Positions 1-7,797 of a stretch of DNA of 64,000 nt are shown piece by piece. This stretch comes from Paracoccus sp. MA (GTDB taxonomy: Bacteria > Pseudomonadota > Alphaproteobacteria > Rhodobacterales > Rhodobacteraceae). How positions within the stretch are numbered: the stretch's first letter is position 1; each line of letters opens with the position of its first letter. The stretch is taken from positions 292,001 to 356,000 of the forward strand of contig NZ_CP087598.1 in NCBI RefSeq assembly GCF_020990385.1, read 5' to 3'. A program made the translations under genes and the position numbers. The notes under the pieces are model-generated. The model saw only the letters and a list, made by a program, of their open reading frames with translations, had not been told where the DNA came from and made no database searches.

Positions 1-57
1 CAAGGTCAGGTAGCGGTCGAGAAAGGAAAGCCGGCGGGCCGGGCGGTCGGGGGTCAT
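1..57 (-). CDS. acr3: ACR3-type arsenite efflux transporter (5' end only)
   Basis: Only the first 19 codons lie in the window; the gene runs off the left edge. The peptide MTPDRPARRLSFLDRYLTL matches the N-terminus usual for ACR3 arsenite permeases, where a short cytoplasmic segment with FxRYLTLW precedes the first membrane helix. It lies just downstream of arsC on the same strand, the normal order arsR-arsC-acr3. ArsC would supply arsenite to this exporter. The call rests on a short peptide plus context. Confidence 0.75.
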   Translation of the reverse strand, partial: MTPDRPARRLSFLDRYLTL

Positions 58-69
58 CACCTATTCCTT

Positions 70-495
70 TCAGGCCGGGCGGATGCGGTTGCCCTGGGCA
101 TCCACGACCTGCTCGCCGTCTTCCTTGCTGAAAGCCGCTTGCTGCGGTGGCAGCAAATCCAGCACCTGCTCCGAAGGCCGGCAAAGCCGCACCCCCCTGG
201 GGCTGACCACGATGGGCCGGTTGATCAGCACCGGATGCGCAAGCATCGCCTCGATCAGTGCGGCATCAGTCAGCGCCGGATCGTCCAGGCCAAGCTCGGC
301 ATAGGGCGTGCCCTTTTCGCGCAGCAACTCGCGCGGCGCGATGCCCATGCGGGCGATCAGTTGTTCCAGCATCGCGCGCGAGGGCGGCGTCTTGAGGTAT
401 TCCACCACATGCGGCTCGATCCCGGCATTGCGGATCATGGCCAGCACGTTGCGCGAGGTGCTGCAATCCGGGTTGTGATAGATCACGACATCCAT
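70..495 (-). CDS. arsC: Arsenate reductase, glutaredoxin-coupled (ArsC)
   Basis: 141 residues, the usual length of the R773-type ArsC family. It reduces arsenate to arsenite in the cytoplasm using glutathione and glutaredoxin. The N-terminus is a thioredoxin-like strand followed by the catalytic loop NPDCSTSRN, with the nucleophile at Cys11. The conserved LINRPIV segment near residue 92 supplies one of the arginines that bind the oxyanion. The start lies two bases downstream of the arsR stop codon, so the two genes are co-transcribed and probably translationally coupled. Confidence 0.93.
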   Translation of the reverse strand: MDVVIYHNPDCSTSRNVLAMIRNAGIEPHVVEYLKTPPSRAMLEQLIARMGIAPRELLREKGTPYAELGLDDPALTDAALIEAMLAHPVLINRPIVVSPRGVRLCRPSEQVLDLLPPQQAAFSKEDGEQVVDAQGNRIRPA

Positions 496-497
496 GC

Positions 498-857
498 TCA
501 GGCCTCGCGGGTCAAAGTGGGGTCACAGGCACAATCCAGCGCGGCCGCGACCGGCGCGCAGATGTCCGGGTGGCCGTCGCAGCAATCGCGCATCAGGAAT
601 GCGATCAGCCCCGCCAATGTGGCAAAGACGGCGCTGTAGATGATGAAGCGCCCTTCGCGCCGGGACCGGATCAGCCCGGCATGTTCGAGATGGGTCAGGT
701 GAAACGACAGCCGCGAGGTGCTGGCACCCCCCAGGGCCTCGCCGATGGCTCCGGCCGCCATGCCCTCCGGCCCGGCCTTGACCAGCAGCCGGACGATGCG
801 CAGCCGGGTTTCCTGCGACAGGGCCGCGAAGCCGACAAGGGCGTGTTGCTCTTCCAT
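498..857 (-). CDS. arsR: ArsR/SmtB-family arsenic-responsive repressor
   Basis: 119-residue winged-helix repressor, first gene of the ars operon. The segment ALSQETRLRIVRLLVKAG is the standard ArsR N-terminal signature, and residues of about 45-75 form the recognition helix and wing. A CC pair and further cysteines (DCCDGHPDIC, then CAC) lie near the C-terminus. They are candidate arsenite ligands, at a different place from the CVC site of the R773 protein. As(III) binding would release it from an operator just upstream and allow expression of arsC and acr3. Confidence 0.92.
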   Translation of the reverse strand: MEEQHALVGFAALSQETRLRIVRLLVKAGPEGMAAGAIGEALGGASTSRLSFHLTHLEHAGLIRSRREGRFIIYSAVFATLAGLIAFLMRDCCDGHPDICAPVAAALDCACDPTLTREA

Positions 858-867
858 CGAATCAACC

Positions 868-913
868 TCTCAAGATATGTTGAGACAATGAAGGTGAGAC
901 CTGATGTTGTCAA
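868..913 (-). promoter_or_regulatory. ars promoter and candidate ArsR operator
   Basis: A perfect dyad TCTCAA-N6-TTGAGA lies at 868-885, eleven bases before the arsR start codon. Read on the minus strand, a TTGACA -35 hexamer lies at 913-908; the -10 is weak (CATTGT, 890-885). Position and symmetry fit an autoregulatory ArsR operator. The binding itself is inferred. Confidence 0.5.
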
Positions 914-1573
914 GCCAGCAGGTGCGTCTCGACGACGGCTGTTCGGGGAATCCGCGGAAGGTCAACCTTGAAGCGGACGCAGTTCAGCATCTGTAAAGTC
1001 TCGTTTCCCATGTCCTGGACGCGCGGAGGAAATAGCTGACGTGACATCATCGTATCTCGAGGGCGCGGGCCCCGACGGTCGGTAACGACGCTGGCGGCGC
1101 TTAAGGAGCCACGAGATCGGAGCGACATTCTTTCCAGCCATATGACCAGCTTGCACGATAGTTTCGATCCGGAGGGCGCAATTCCATCCCTTCGACCCCA
1201 TGTCTTGTTCATCCGAGCGGGATCTCCGGGCGGTGCCATGGAAGACCCCATTGTGGGCACCGGCCCAAAGAACGACGCTCTGGACCCGAGGGGGAGACCC
1301 GTCAGGCCCAGCAGGGCGAGCCGCCGGCAGTCCCGCAGCAGGGCGACAACGATCCGAAAGATGACCCAATGCGGAAGCCTGCTGACCACAGATGACAGCC
1401 GGCTGCCATGCGAAAGGCGAAGCGGGTGGAAACCTGCGGACCCCCGATCTTCCGGTAAATTGCCGCACCAAGGTGTGGTCGAAATCTGCGCTGGTATGCG
1501 GCATTCAAAAGCTGGAAGGTGAAGCGGCGGATCCAGGTCCGCCGTTTTCGCTCGTCCAGATAGCGAGGTTTCC
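914..1573. other. Intergenic stretch without a supported gene
   Basis: Several open frames exist on both strands, but none has a convincing ribosome binding site together with a recognisable product. The composition is typical of the window. I see no repeat, tRNA or insertion sequence end here. It may hold decayed coding sequence between the ars operon and the stress island. Confidence 0.4.
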
Positions 1574-1771
1574 ATGACCAAACGTGTTGCCCTGACCGAC
1601 GCGCTCACCGGAGCTACCGAAATCTTTGCTCAGCCGCCGTGGCATCTTGAGGGGATCCGCCATTTCCAGAATGGGGATCTGGTGAAGCTCGCCCATGACG
1701 ACGGAACAACCCGGCTCATTCCGATCAGATCTTGCACGTCCGGGCTGTTCGAGCGGTTCCGGGACTGGTGA
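1574..1771 (+). CDS. Small hypothetical protein (65 aa)
   Basis: 65 residues, mostly polar with scattered hydrophobics; no signal peptide or membrane helix. The start ATG follows an AGCGAGG purine stretch at an acceptable distance. I do not recognise the family. Its middle (HFQNGDLVKLAHDDG) resembles a small beta-barrel type fold, but this is only an impression. It opens a run of small genes leading to the cold-shock and Hsp20 genes. Confidence 0.4.
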   Translation: MTKRVALTDALTGATEIFAQPPWHLEGIRHFQNGDLVKLAHDDGTTRLIPIRSCTSGLFERFRDW

Positions 1772-1892
1772 CGCGACACGCGCCAGCCATGCTGACTGTC
1801 AAGCGGGCCGATACCGATGCAAAACGGGTATCCGGTCTTCGTCCTTTGGGGCAACCAGCAATCGCCTGACACGAGGCGCCAGGCAGCAACCG

Positions 1893-2141
1893 ATGGAAGG
1901 CAGGAAGGTGGCAATCGAAAGCCCGGATCAATACGAAGCCGCCATAGAGCACCTGCTGCAAATGCTCTTTCTGGCCACCGAGCGGCCCGGCCTGCTCATG
2001 ACGACGGATCTGCGGGAACACCTCGCTCTCGCCGCCCAGAAGCGCGACAGGCACGGAGATTTCGGCGCAGCGCGATTGCTGATCGAATGGGCCGACCGGA
2101 TCGACGCGGCAGCGGAAAGAACCGATCCCGCGCCTGAATAG
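1893..2141 (+). CDS. Small helical hypothetical protein (82 aa)
   Basis: 82 residues, predicted largely helical and acidic (segments YEAAIEHLLQMLF and GAARLLIEWADRID). No family recognised. The start is uncertain: ATG at 1893, or GTG at 1908 preceded by GGCAGGAAG, which would be a better ribosome binding site. The open frame extends further upstream, but that part does not look coding. It belongs to the cluster of small genes before the cold-shock genes. Confidence 0.45.
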   Translation: MEGRKVAIESPDQYEAAIEHLLQMLFLATERPGLLMTTDLREHLALAAQKRDRHGDFGAARLLIEWADRIDAAAERTDPAPE

Positions 2142-2574
2142 GAATCGCAAAAGCCGACTGACGCAAAACTCGTCGTAACGGCCATCGACTGCGCTGACCT
2201 CATCCTGCCGTTGCAGAACCGCTTCGTCGTCACCGAGATTTCTTTCTCGGGCTTTCCGGAGGTTGGTCGATAGGCGAATGTCTCCTATGGCCTGCAGCCC
2301 CCTGACACCCCATATCAGCCATGCCTGTTCGAATTTTTTCGTCCGGCAACAGGGAGACCCAGACCGTGGATTCCGCAGACATCGCCAGCACCCCCGAGAA
2401 ACGACCCGAGCCGCAGCATGATGCAGGAGTGCGCCGGCGTCGGAAAAGGGACGGGAACGAGCGCGGCATGCTGGTTCGCGTCGCGAGCGGCATGGGCGAT
2501 CCGACGACCGACAGGGCGTGATCGATGGGCCGGCAGGCCCAAGAAGAGCAATCACATAAAGGGAGGGGGCGAAA
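2142..2574. other. Intergenic stretch, no supported gene
   Basis: Holds the leader of the gene at 2575. A 66-codon frame at 2321-2521 has no Shine-Dalgarno sequence and no recognisable product, so I do not call it. No repeat or RNA gene seen. Confidence 0.35.
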
Positions 2575-2934
2575 ATGGTCTCATTGGTCGAGAACAGCGA
2601 CAGAGATATCAGGGAACGGCTGAGCGATATCGAGCTCCGCTTGAGCGAGCTGGAACTGCAGGGCCTCCAGGGCGGGGTCTACTCCAACCCCGGCGGCAAG
2701 GAGCAGAGCCTGAGGGATGTCCTGGCCTGGCTGGAGCGGATGACCCCGGTGGTGCGCCGGCTCTACTGGGCGATCAAGGAGGCGGCTCCCCAATTCGATG
2801 GGCCGGACAGAAAGGCGCTCGACCAGGCCGTGGGCGCGCTCGATGCATGGCAATCCGCCCATTCGCGGCTGCATGAGACGATAGCGGAAACGAACGCCCG
2901 GGAACTGGGCGGCAAGGAACAGCACGAAAGCTGA
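2575..2934 (+). CDS. Hypothetical helical protein (119 aa)
   Basis: 119 residues with a strong ribosome binding site (GGGAGGGGGCG) directly before the ATG. Residues of about 8-32 (IRERLSDIELRLSELELQ) form a heptad-like amphipathic helix suggesting a coiled coil. The middle, SLRDVLAWLERMTPVVRRL, is a further amphipathic helix. No signal peptide or membrane segment. Family not recognised. The good ribosome binding site and consistent codon use make it a probable real gene, possibly part of the stress island. Confidence 0.6.
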   Translation: MVSLVENSDRDIRERLSDIELRLSELELQGLQGGVYSNPGGKEQSLRDVLAWLERMTPVVRRLYWAIKEAAPQFDGPDRKALDQAVGALDAWQSAHSRLHETIAETNARELGGKEQHES

Positions 2935-3191
2935 GACTTGCAGTTTGCGGTAAAAACGGCGTTTCTCCGGATTTTCCGTCGATGCGGGTCGCAAATTCTT
3001 TCCTTGCCGAACAACGGGTAATGGGCCGGGATCGCATGATTCCCGGAATTTCCTCGTAAATTCAGCCGGCATGACCTATATAGGATCAGCATCTCTTGTT
3101 TTCGGACCCTGTTCCTTGCGGCTCAGCTTCGATCTTCAGCTTTGCCGAGCCGCTGCGCTGTGTGAGCGGTATTTTTGAAAGGAACAGCACG

Positions 3192-3398
3192 ATGGCCAAT
3201 GGCACCGTGAAATGGTTCAACTCCAATAAAGGCTTCGGCTTCATTGCCCCGGAAACGGGCTCGAAGGATGTCTTCATCCATATTTCCGCGCTCGAGCGCG
3301 CCGGCATCCATCATCTGAACGATGGCCAGGCGATCGCCTATGATATCGAGCGTGACCGCAATGGCCGGGAATCGGCAACGAATCTCGTGCTCTCCTGA
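3192..3398 (+). CDS. Cold-shock protein (CspA family), first copy
   Basis: 68-residue single cold-shock domain. The start [10 protein letters not shown] and the RNA-binding motifs KGFGFI (RNP1) and VFIHIS (RNP2) are intact. Such proteins bind single-stranded RNA and DNA and act as RNA chaperones under cold or other stress. A long AT-richer leader precedes it, as is common for csp genes with regulated mRNA stability. It is similar along its whole length to a second copy about 1.1 kb downstream, so the two probably arose by duplication. Confidence 0.95.
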   Translation: MANGTVKWFNSNKGFGFIAPETGSKDVFIHISALERAGIHHLNDGQAIAYDIERDRNGRESATNLVLS

Positions 3399-3422
3399 GA
3401 GCAGCGCCGAAGGGTAATACAG

Positions 3423-3455
3423 GCGGGGTCGGCTTCATGCCGTCTCCGCTTTTCC
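3423..3455 (+). terminator. Rho-independent terminator after first csp gene
   Basis: An 11-bp stem with one T-T mismatch and one G-T wobble (3423-3433 against 3439-3449) and a TTCAT loop is followed by TTTT. It lies 25 bases past the csp stop codon. Confidence 0.7.
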
Positions 3456-3470
3456 TTGAGGAGGGTGGGC

Positions 3471-3806
3471 ATGCGTTGCCCGCCATTCCAACCGTTCCGA
3501 CAGAAAAGTTTCATTATGGAAATTCACTGGGGCACGCCCCTTTCATTCGTCATTTCGTCTGCCGGCGAGGTGCAGAAGTTCAGCAAGATCGAGCAGGCGA
3601 GATACTGGCTCCGCAGGAGGTGGCCGGTTTCCAATACGGCCCAGCACCATGCGCTCGAGCAGCTGGATGCCGCCCTGCACTGCCTTGTATCGGTGGGATC
3701 GGCGCGGCGGGCTTTCATTGCCGCTGCAAAAGCTGCCGGTTTCGTGCCCGAAACCTCGATCGCACAATCCGCACGTCCCTTGTCCGCTTGCATGGCGACG
3801 ATCTGA
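3471..3806 (+). CDS. DUF982 family protein
   Basis: 111 residues. The segment from about residue 30 has the pattern of the DUF982 family of small alphaproteobacterial proteins: an RYWLRRRWPV block, then ALEQLDAALHCL and RRAFIAAAKAAGF. Function unknown; members are often found in stress or plasmid regions. The ATG at 3471 was chosen because GAGGAGGG lies just upstream. An internal ATG at 3516 would remove 15 N-terminal residues that look unlike the family and may be the true start. Cytoplasmic, no membrane segment. Confidence 0.65.
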   Translation: MRCPPFQPFRQKSFIMEIHWGTPLSFVISSAGEVQKFSKIEQARYWLRRRWPVSNTAQHHALEQLDAALHCLVSVGSARRAFIAAAKAAGFVPETSIAQSARPLSACMATI

Positions 3807-4352
3807 GACCGGGGTTGGTCCTGCTATGGCGGTGCCTGTGCGGGAATGGAAATGCTCCGCAGAGTGACCAGCCGAAAGCCAGCTGGTCGATCCTGAACAG
3901 GCTGTGGGGCCTCGGCCAAGAGCTATCGCAAGAAAGATAAGCTACCGGGACTTTCGAGTGCCTCGGATATTCCGATGCCCTTGGCGTACAAGCCAACCCT
4001 GCGCTTAGTAGGTATACGCTATAGGTGCGTCCGAAGATGGGGGCAGAAGATAATGTCCCACCATTCTCATGGTCGGGTTCCAGTCGAAAATTCTCAGATC
4101 AATCGGTTTTCGAGCGATTCCGGGAATTTTTGTCTGGCCAAGTGGAAAATAGCCAGGTTTGGCTCCATTGATTGAGGCATCGGACAAATGCGATGCAAGA
4201 ATGTTTTGCTTTATCCGGCGCGAAGGCGCATACAGGGGGCGCTACGTTGCTTCTCTCTGCATCCTGTCTCCTTTCGGCTTCAGTCTGCTTTTGAACTGAC
4301 CGGGCCGGGTTGCTGCATTCCGCGAGCGACAAATCCACAAGGAGATATCACG
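3807..4352. other. Intergenic region with csp leader
   Basis: About 550 bases without a supported gene. The section 3990-4350 is AT-richer than the surroundings and contains the promoter and long leader of the second cold-shock gene, which ends in a strong AAGGAGATAT ribosome binding site. No insertion sequence end is visible. Confidence 0.45.
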
Positions 4353-4559
4353 ATGGCGAATGGCACCGTGAAATGGTTCAACGCCGCCAAGGGCTTCGGC
4401 TTCATCGCGCCCGAGCATGGCGGCAAGGACGTGTTTCTGCACATTTCGGCCCTCGAGCGGGCCGGGCTTAACAGCGTTGCGGATGGTCAGGCCGTGACCT
4501 TCGAAATCGAGTCGGGCCGCGATGGTCGCGAATCGGCCAGCAGGCTGGCGCTCGCCTGA
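4353..4559 (+). CDS. Cold-shock protein (CspA family), second copy
   Basis: 68-residue cold-shock domain protein beginning [20 protein letters not shown], with RNP1 (KGFGFI) and RNP2 (VFLHIS) intact. It has the same length and most of the same residues as the first copy; differences cluster in the C-terminal third. The AAGGAGATAT ribosome binding site is optimally placed. Expected to bind single-stranded nucleic acid. A 10-bp hairpin at 4570-4593 lies just past the stop codon but lacks a T-run. Confidence 0.95.
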   Translation: MANGTVKWFNAAKGFGFIAPEHGGKDVFLHISALERAGLNSVADGQAVTFEIESGRDGRESASRLALA

Positions 4560-4613
4560 TCCTGTCGAACAGCCTGGCCATCTGGCCGGGCTGAACCCCT
4601 TCGGGAGACCCGT

Positions 4614-4907
4614 ATGTTGGCCAAGGCGAGAAACCTTTTCCGCGACCCTGCGCCCCTGACGGCGATGGATCGCACCACTTCCGAGGCGAAGCTCATCGTC
4701 GATGAACAGGCCCGCAAGAGGAGCGAGCTGACGGCATCCCTCAAGGCTGCACGGTTGGCGAAAGAGGCGGCAGACGCCGCCACCGGCGTGCCTGCGAAAA
4801 ACGCAAGAAATAGCGGATGCGCGGGGGCACCTGCTTTCTTCGCTGTAACGCCGACTCTCCCTACCGCCGAAACGCTGCGCGAAGATGTCTCGATCCATTT
4901 CCCATGA
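4614..4907 (+). CDS. Hypothetical protein, basic helical N-terminus (97 aa)
   Basis: 97 residues with GGGAGACC ahead of the ATG. Residues 1-60 form a charged helical region (MDRTTSEAKLIVDEQ, then KRSELTASLKAARLAKEAADAA). The last third is unlike it: cysteine and proline containing and poorly structured. That may mark a frame disturbance or a poorly conserved tail. Family not recognised. It follows the cold-shock gene by 54 bases and could share its transcript. Confidence 0.4.
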   Translation: MLAKARNLFRDPAPLTAMDRTTSEAKLIVDEQARKRSELTASLKAARLAKEAADAATGVPAKNARNSGCAGAPAFFAVTPTLPTAETLREDVSIHFP

Positions 4908-5066
4908 TTCCGATTGGACGGGATGCAGGGGATATTCATCTTTTTTAGGCCAGCGCTAGCCGGCTTGACGGCGGACAGTCTCCCGCGCTTTTCCTGTGCC
5001 TTTTATCAGCCAGACAGGGGCTTTCCCGGCGCACGAAAGAGGCCGCACTCGCGGTGCTTTCACCCC

Positions 5067-5094
5067 CTTGAACCGCCATTTCCTCGCCCTAAAT
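5067..5094 (+). promoter_or_regulatory. Candidate sigma-32 (RpoH) heat-shock promoter
   Basis: CCCTTGAA (CTTGAA core at 5067-5072) is followed after 14 bases by CCCTAAAT at 5087-5094. The RpoH consensus is CTTGAA, 13-15 bases, CCCCATnT. The site lies about 105 bases before the start codon of the small heat-shock gene, which fits its expected regulation. Confidence 0.6.
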
Positions 5095-5199
5095 CGTGGA
5101 TCGCCGGAAGCCTTGAACGGGTCCGGCATGCCGGGGCGGATGCAACGGCACCGCACGGCGAAAGACTTGTATCCATGTTGCTCAACGGAGGATGTGGCT
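5095..5199 (+). ncRNA. ROSE-like RNA thermometer in the hsp20 leader
   Basis: The last hairpin of this leader, 5173-5197, hides the ribosome binding site. CCAT pairs with GTGG, then TTGCTC faces GAGGAT across an AACG loop. In that pairing G5080 faces G5091 and T5078 faces T5093 as mismatches, while G5077 is bulged. A UUGCU segment opposite the Shine-Dalgarno, a G-G pair and a bulged G are hallmarks of ROSE thermometers of alphaproteobacterial small heat-shock genes, which melt on heating. The upstream part of the leader was not folded in detail. Confidence 0.6.
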
Positions 5200-5223
5200 A
5201 TGAGAACCACTTTCGACTTTTCC

Positions 5224-5232
5224 CCTCTCTAC
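5224..5232. repeat. Target site duplication, left copy
   Basis: CCTCTCTAC, repeated exactly at 6283-6291 on the other side of the insertion sequence. A 9-bp duplication is typical of the IS903 subgroup of IS5. Confidence 0.95.
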
Positions 5233-6282
5233 GGCTCTGTTGCATAACTCAGGTGATGGGCGCGGTTACCCCCTCCCCGGACAGACTTATCCTACAGCTT
5301 CCGTGACCGGGATGCCGAGCGCGGTGTAGCCGTTCAGGACGGCGATGCGGATCTGGAACTCGGCGACCTGACGGTCGAAGTCCCTTGCCATGAGCCGCTG
5401 GCCCAGCAGTTTGACACAATGCATCTTCGTCTCGATGCGGCTCCGGCGGTGGTATCCACTCCATCGTCGCCACAGGGTGCGGCCGAGATACCTGGACGCC
5501 CGGAGGGCCTCGTTGCGCGCGACGGCTCCAGCGGTGATGGTCTTCCAGGTCTTCGCGTTCCTGCGCGGTGGGATGACGGCATGGGCTCCGCGATCTGCAA
5601 TCGCATCGTGGCACTTGCGCGTGTCGTAGGCGCCATCTGCCGTGACGCTACCGATTTCCTGGTCCTCCGGGATCTGGTCGAGAAGGTCAGGTAGGATCGG
5701 CGCATCGCCGACGTTGCTCCCGGTGATCTCGACAGCCCGGATCTCTAGCGTTTCCTCGTCGATCCCAAGGTGGATCTTGCGCCAGACCCGCCGTTTGGGG
5801 CCACCATGCTTGCGAGCGTGCCACTCGCCTTCGCCCTCGACCTTGATTCCTGTGCTGTCGATCAGCAGGTGCAGCGGCCCTTTGGAGCCGCGATACGGGA
5901 TGTTCACAGCCAAGGTCTTCTGGCGGCGGGACAGTGTGCTGAAGTCAGGCACCGTCCCGTCGAGGCCAACCAGACGCAGCAGGCTCTCGACGAACCCGGT
6001 CGTCTGCCGGAGCGCCATGCCGAATAGCACCTTCATCGTCAGGCAGCTCTGAATGGCAGTATCGCTGTAGGTCTGCTGGCGGCCACGCCTCCCCGTCGGC
6101 ACGGCATCCCAGCTCATCTCGGGGTCGAACCAGATCGTCAGCGAGCCCCGGCGCTTGAGCGCTTCATTGTAGGCTGGCCAGTTTCTGGTCCTGTAGGTTG
6201 GCGGTGTGGGTCTGCTCATACATCACAGCTACCACCCTGGATTCACGATCTGAATCCCTGACGGGATTTGTGCAACAGAGCC
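5233..6282 (-). mobile_element. IS903-type insertion sequence (IS5 family), complete
   Basis: 1050 bp, ending in 18-bp inverted repeats that begin GGCTCTGTTGCA and differ at 2 positions. It carries a single transposase gene and is flanked by a 9-bp duplication. Length, ends, duplication size and a single-frame transposase of about 310 residues all fit the IS903 subgroup. Identical flanking repeats and an intact transposase point to a fairly recent insertion. Confidence 0.95.
5287..6219 (-). CDS. IS5-family (IS903 group) DDE transposase
   Basis: 310 residues, full length for the IS903 group. The catalytic triad is visible: Asp121 in LLIDSTGIK, Asp195 in VTADGAYDTR, and Glu263 in RRSRIETKMHC, each in the family's usual sequence context. 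The N-terminal portion (residues 1-100) carries the DNA-binding part. It is the only gene of the element and is transcribed against the interrupted hsp20. No frameshift or internal stop, so it is probably active. Confidence 0.95.
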   Translation of the reverse strand: MSRPTPPTYRTRNWPAYNEALKRRGSLTIWFDPEMSWDAVPTGRRGRQQTYSDTAIQSCLTMKVLFGMALRQTTGFVESLLRLVGLDGTVPDFSTLSRRQKTLAVNIPYRGSKGPLHLLIDSTGIKVEGEGEWHARKHGGPKRRVWRKIHLGIDEETLEIRAVEITGSNVGDAPILPDLLDQIPEDQEIGSVTADGAYDTRKCHDAIADRGAHAVIPPRRNAKTWKTITAGAVARNEALRASRYLGRTLWRRWSGYHRRSRIETKMHCVKLLGQRLMARDFDRQVAEFQIRIAVLNGYTALGIPVTEAVG

Positions 6283-6291
6283 CCTCTCTAC
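6283..6291. repeat. Target site duplication, right copy
   Basis: CCTCTCTAC, identical to 5224-5232. Confidence 0.95.
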
Positions 6292-6818
6292 CGGTCGAGC
6301 ATCGGTTTCGACCGGATGCTGAACGCGCTGGAAGCGGCAAGCCGGGTCGGGACGATCGACAACTGGCCGCCCTATGACATCGCCAAGACCGGCGGGGACG
6401 ACTATCGCATCACCATGGCGGTGGCGGGTTTCTCGCCCGACGAGCTGGCCATCACGCAGGAACGGACCGTTCTGACAGTGACCGGCCGCAAGGCTGGCGA
6501 GGACAAGGGCGAGTATCTGCATCGCGGCATTGCCGAGCGGAGCTTCCGCCGGCGCTTCCAGCTCGCCGATCATGTGAAGGTGACCGGCGCCGAACTGCTG
6601 AACGGGCTGCTGACGATCGACCTGCGGCACGAGATCCCCGAAGAGATGAAGCCGCGCCGGATCGAGATCGCGCCGGCCCAGACCCTGCCCAAATCCCAGC
6701 CGCAGCAGGTCGAGACCGGCAAGCAGGCCGCCTGAGGCCCTGTCACCGCACGATCCCCGCCGGCCGCCGGGCAGCGCCCGGCGTCTCCGGCAACCTGTTG
6801 CCATGAAGGAGGAAAACC

Positions 6819-7322
6819 ATGAATGTCCGAGATCTGATCCCCTGGAACCGCAATGGCGGCAACCAGCTTCCCACCGCCTTCCGCGACGGCGACCGCGATC
6901 CCTTCCTGTCGCTGCATCGCGAGGTGAACCGGCTGTTCGACGACGTCTTCCGCGGCTTCGGCCTGCCCGCGGTCGGCACGGTCCCTGCCTTTGGCGGCGG
7001 CTGGCCGAGCGTCGAGATCTCCGACAACGAGAAGGAGATCAGGGTGACGGCCGAGGTGCCGGGCCTTGACGAGAAGGACATCGAAGTCCTGCTGGATGAC
7101 GGCGTGCTGACGCTGAAGGGCGAGAAACGCTCGGAGGTCGAGGATAAGGACCGGCAATTCTCGGAACGCTTTTACGGCCGTTTCGAGCGCCGTATCCCGC
7201 TGGGCGCCGAGATCCGCGAGGACGAGGTCGATGCGCATTTCAGGAACGGCGTGCTGACCGTGACCCTGCCCAAGACGGAAAAGGCGCAGTCGCAGGTCAA
7301 GCGCATCGCCATCAAGGGCTGA
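6819..7322 (+). CDS. Small heat-shock protein Hsp20, second copy
   Basis: 167 residues with a strong AAGGAGGAAAACC ribosome binding site. An N-terminal arm (residues 1-60, FLSLHREVNRLFDDVF) precedes a complete alpha-crystallin domain (about 62-160), with AEVPGLDEKDIEVLLDDGVLTLKGEK and the closing NGVLTVTLPK motif. The C-terminus ends near an RIAIKG tail of I-x-I type. The arm resembles class A (HspA-like) proteins, unlike the first hsp20. It lies 83 bases after the first copy and was probably co-transcribed with it before the insertion. Confidence 0.95.
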   Translation: MNVRDLIPWNRNGGNQLPTAFRDGDRDPFLSLHREVNRLFDDVFRGFGLPAVGTVPAFGGGWPSVEISDNEKEIRVTAEVPGLDEKDIEVLLDDGVLTLKGEKRSEVEDKDRQFSERFYGRFERRIPLGAEIREDEVDAHFRNGVLTVTLPKTEKAQSQVKRIAIKG

Positions 7323-7424
7323 GCCATCGCGGCGGCGACAACCGCCGCCGCCGCATCCAGCCTTCCCCCGCAGGGGAAGGTCCATTGACGGGATCACCAA
7401 GCAACCGACAAGGAGGAGTGAACG

Positions 7425-7790
7425 ATGCTGAAATCCCTGTCTCTCGATCGCCGGACGGCATTCGACATCGCCAATGTCGTTGCCAGTCTCGGTCTTCTGC
7501 TGTCGCCCTGGTATCTCGGCTTCGCGGCCGAGACCGCCGCGGCGTGGAACGCCTGGCTCGTCGGGGCCGCGATGACGCTGATCGCGCTGGCCGCGCTCTT
7601 CGCGTTCCACAGGCTTGAGGAATGGGCCAATGTCGCCCTTGGCCTCTGGGCGGTGATCGCGCCCTGGGTTCTGGGCTTCGCGACCCTCGCGGCGGCGATG
7701 TGGGTGCATGTGATCGCCGGTCTGGTCGTCGCGATCCTGGCGGGCGTCAGCCTGTGGTCGGGCGACGACCGGCCCTATTCGACAGCGTGA
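7425..7790 (+). CDS. SPW-repeat small membrane protein
   Basis: 121 residues with an AGGAGGAG ribosome binding site. Four hydrophobic segments are visible. Two carry the SPW signature: LLLSPWYLGF (about residues 25-34) and VIAPWVLGF (about 76-84). Members of this family are inner-membrane proteins of unknown function that often sit beside heat-shock or acid-stress genes. Context (hsp20 upstream, Do-like protease downstream) suggests a role in envelope or heat stress. A good terminator follows directly. Confidence 0.8.
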   Translation: MLKSLSLDRRTAFDIANVVASLGLLLSPWYLGFAAETAAAWNAWLVGAAMTLIALAALFAFHRLEEWANVALGLWAVIAPWVLGFATLAAAMWVHVIAGLVVAILAGVSLWSGDDRPYSTA

Positions 7791-7797
7791 CCTCCCG

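Larger units (their letters stand above)
5200..6735 (+). pseudogene. Small heat-shock protein Hsp20, split by an insertion sequence
   Basis: The first 11 codons (MRTTFDFSPLY) lie at 5200-5232 and the rest at 6292-6735; a 1050-bp element sits between. Joining the parts across the target duplication restores a 158-residue IbpA-type protein beginning MRTTFDFSPLYRSSIGFDRM. Its alpha-crystallin domain spans about residues 45-135, with the core (TMAVAGFSPDELAI) and the late G-x-L motif (LLNGLLTIDL) intact. Hsp20 proteins are ATP-independent holdases. After insertion, a TTG codon in the element end (6268-6270) opens in frame as MCNRAPLY, so a protein lacking the first eight native residues could still be made. 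The native promoter and thermometer are cut off from the body of the gene. Confidence 0.9.

Noticed and set aside
910..1608. Overlapping minus-strand frames of 180-232 codons before the stress island
   Set aside because: Composition is rich in Arg, Ser and Pro, no ribosome binding site fits, and no domain is visible on any of them.
2321..2521. 66-codon plus-strand frame
   Set aside because: No ribosome binding site, low-complexity Arg-rich sequence and no recognisable product.
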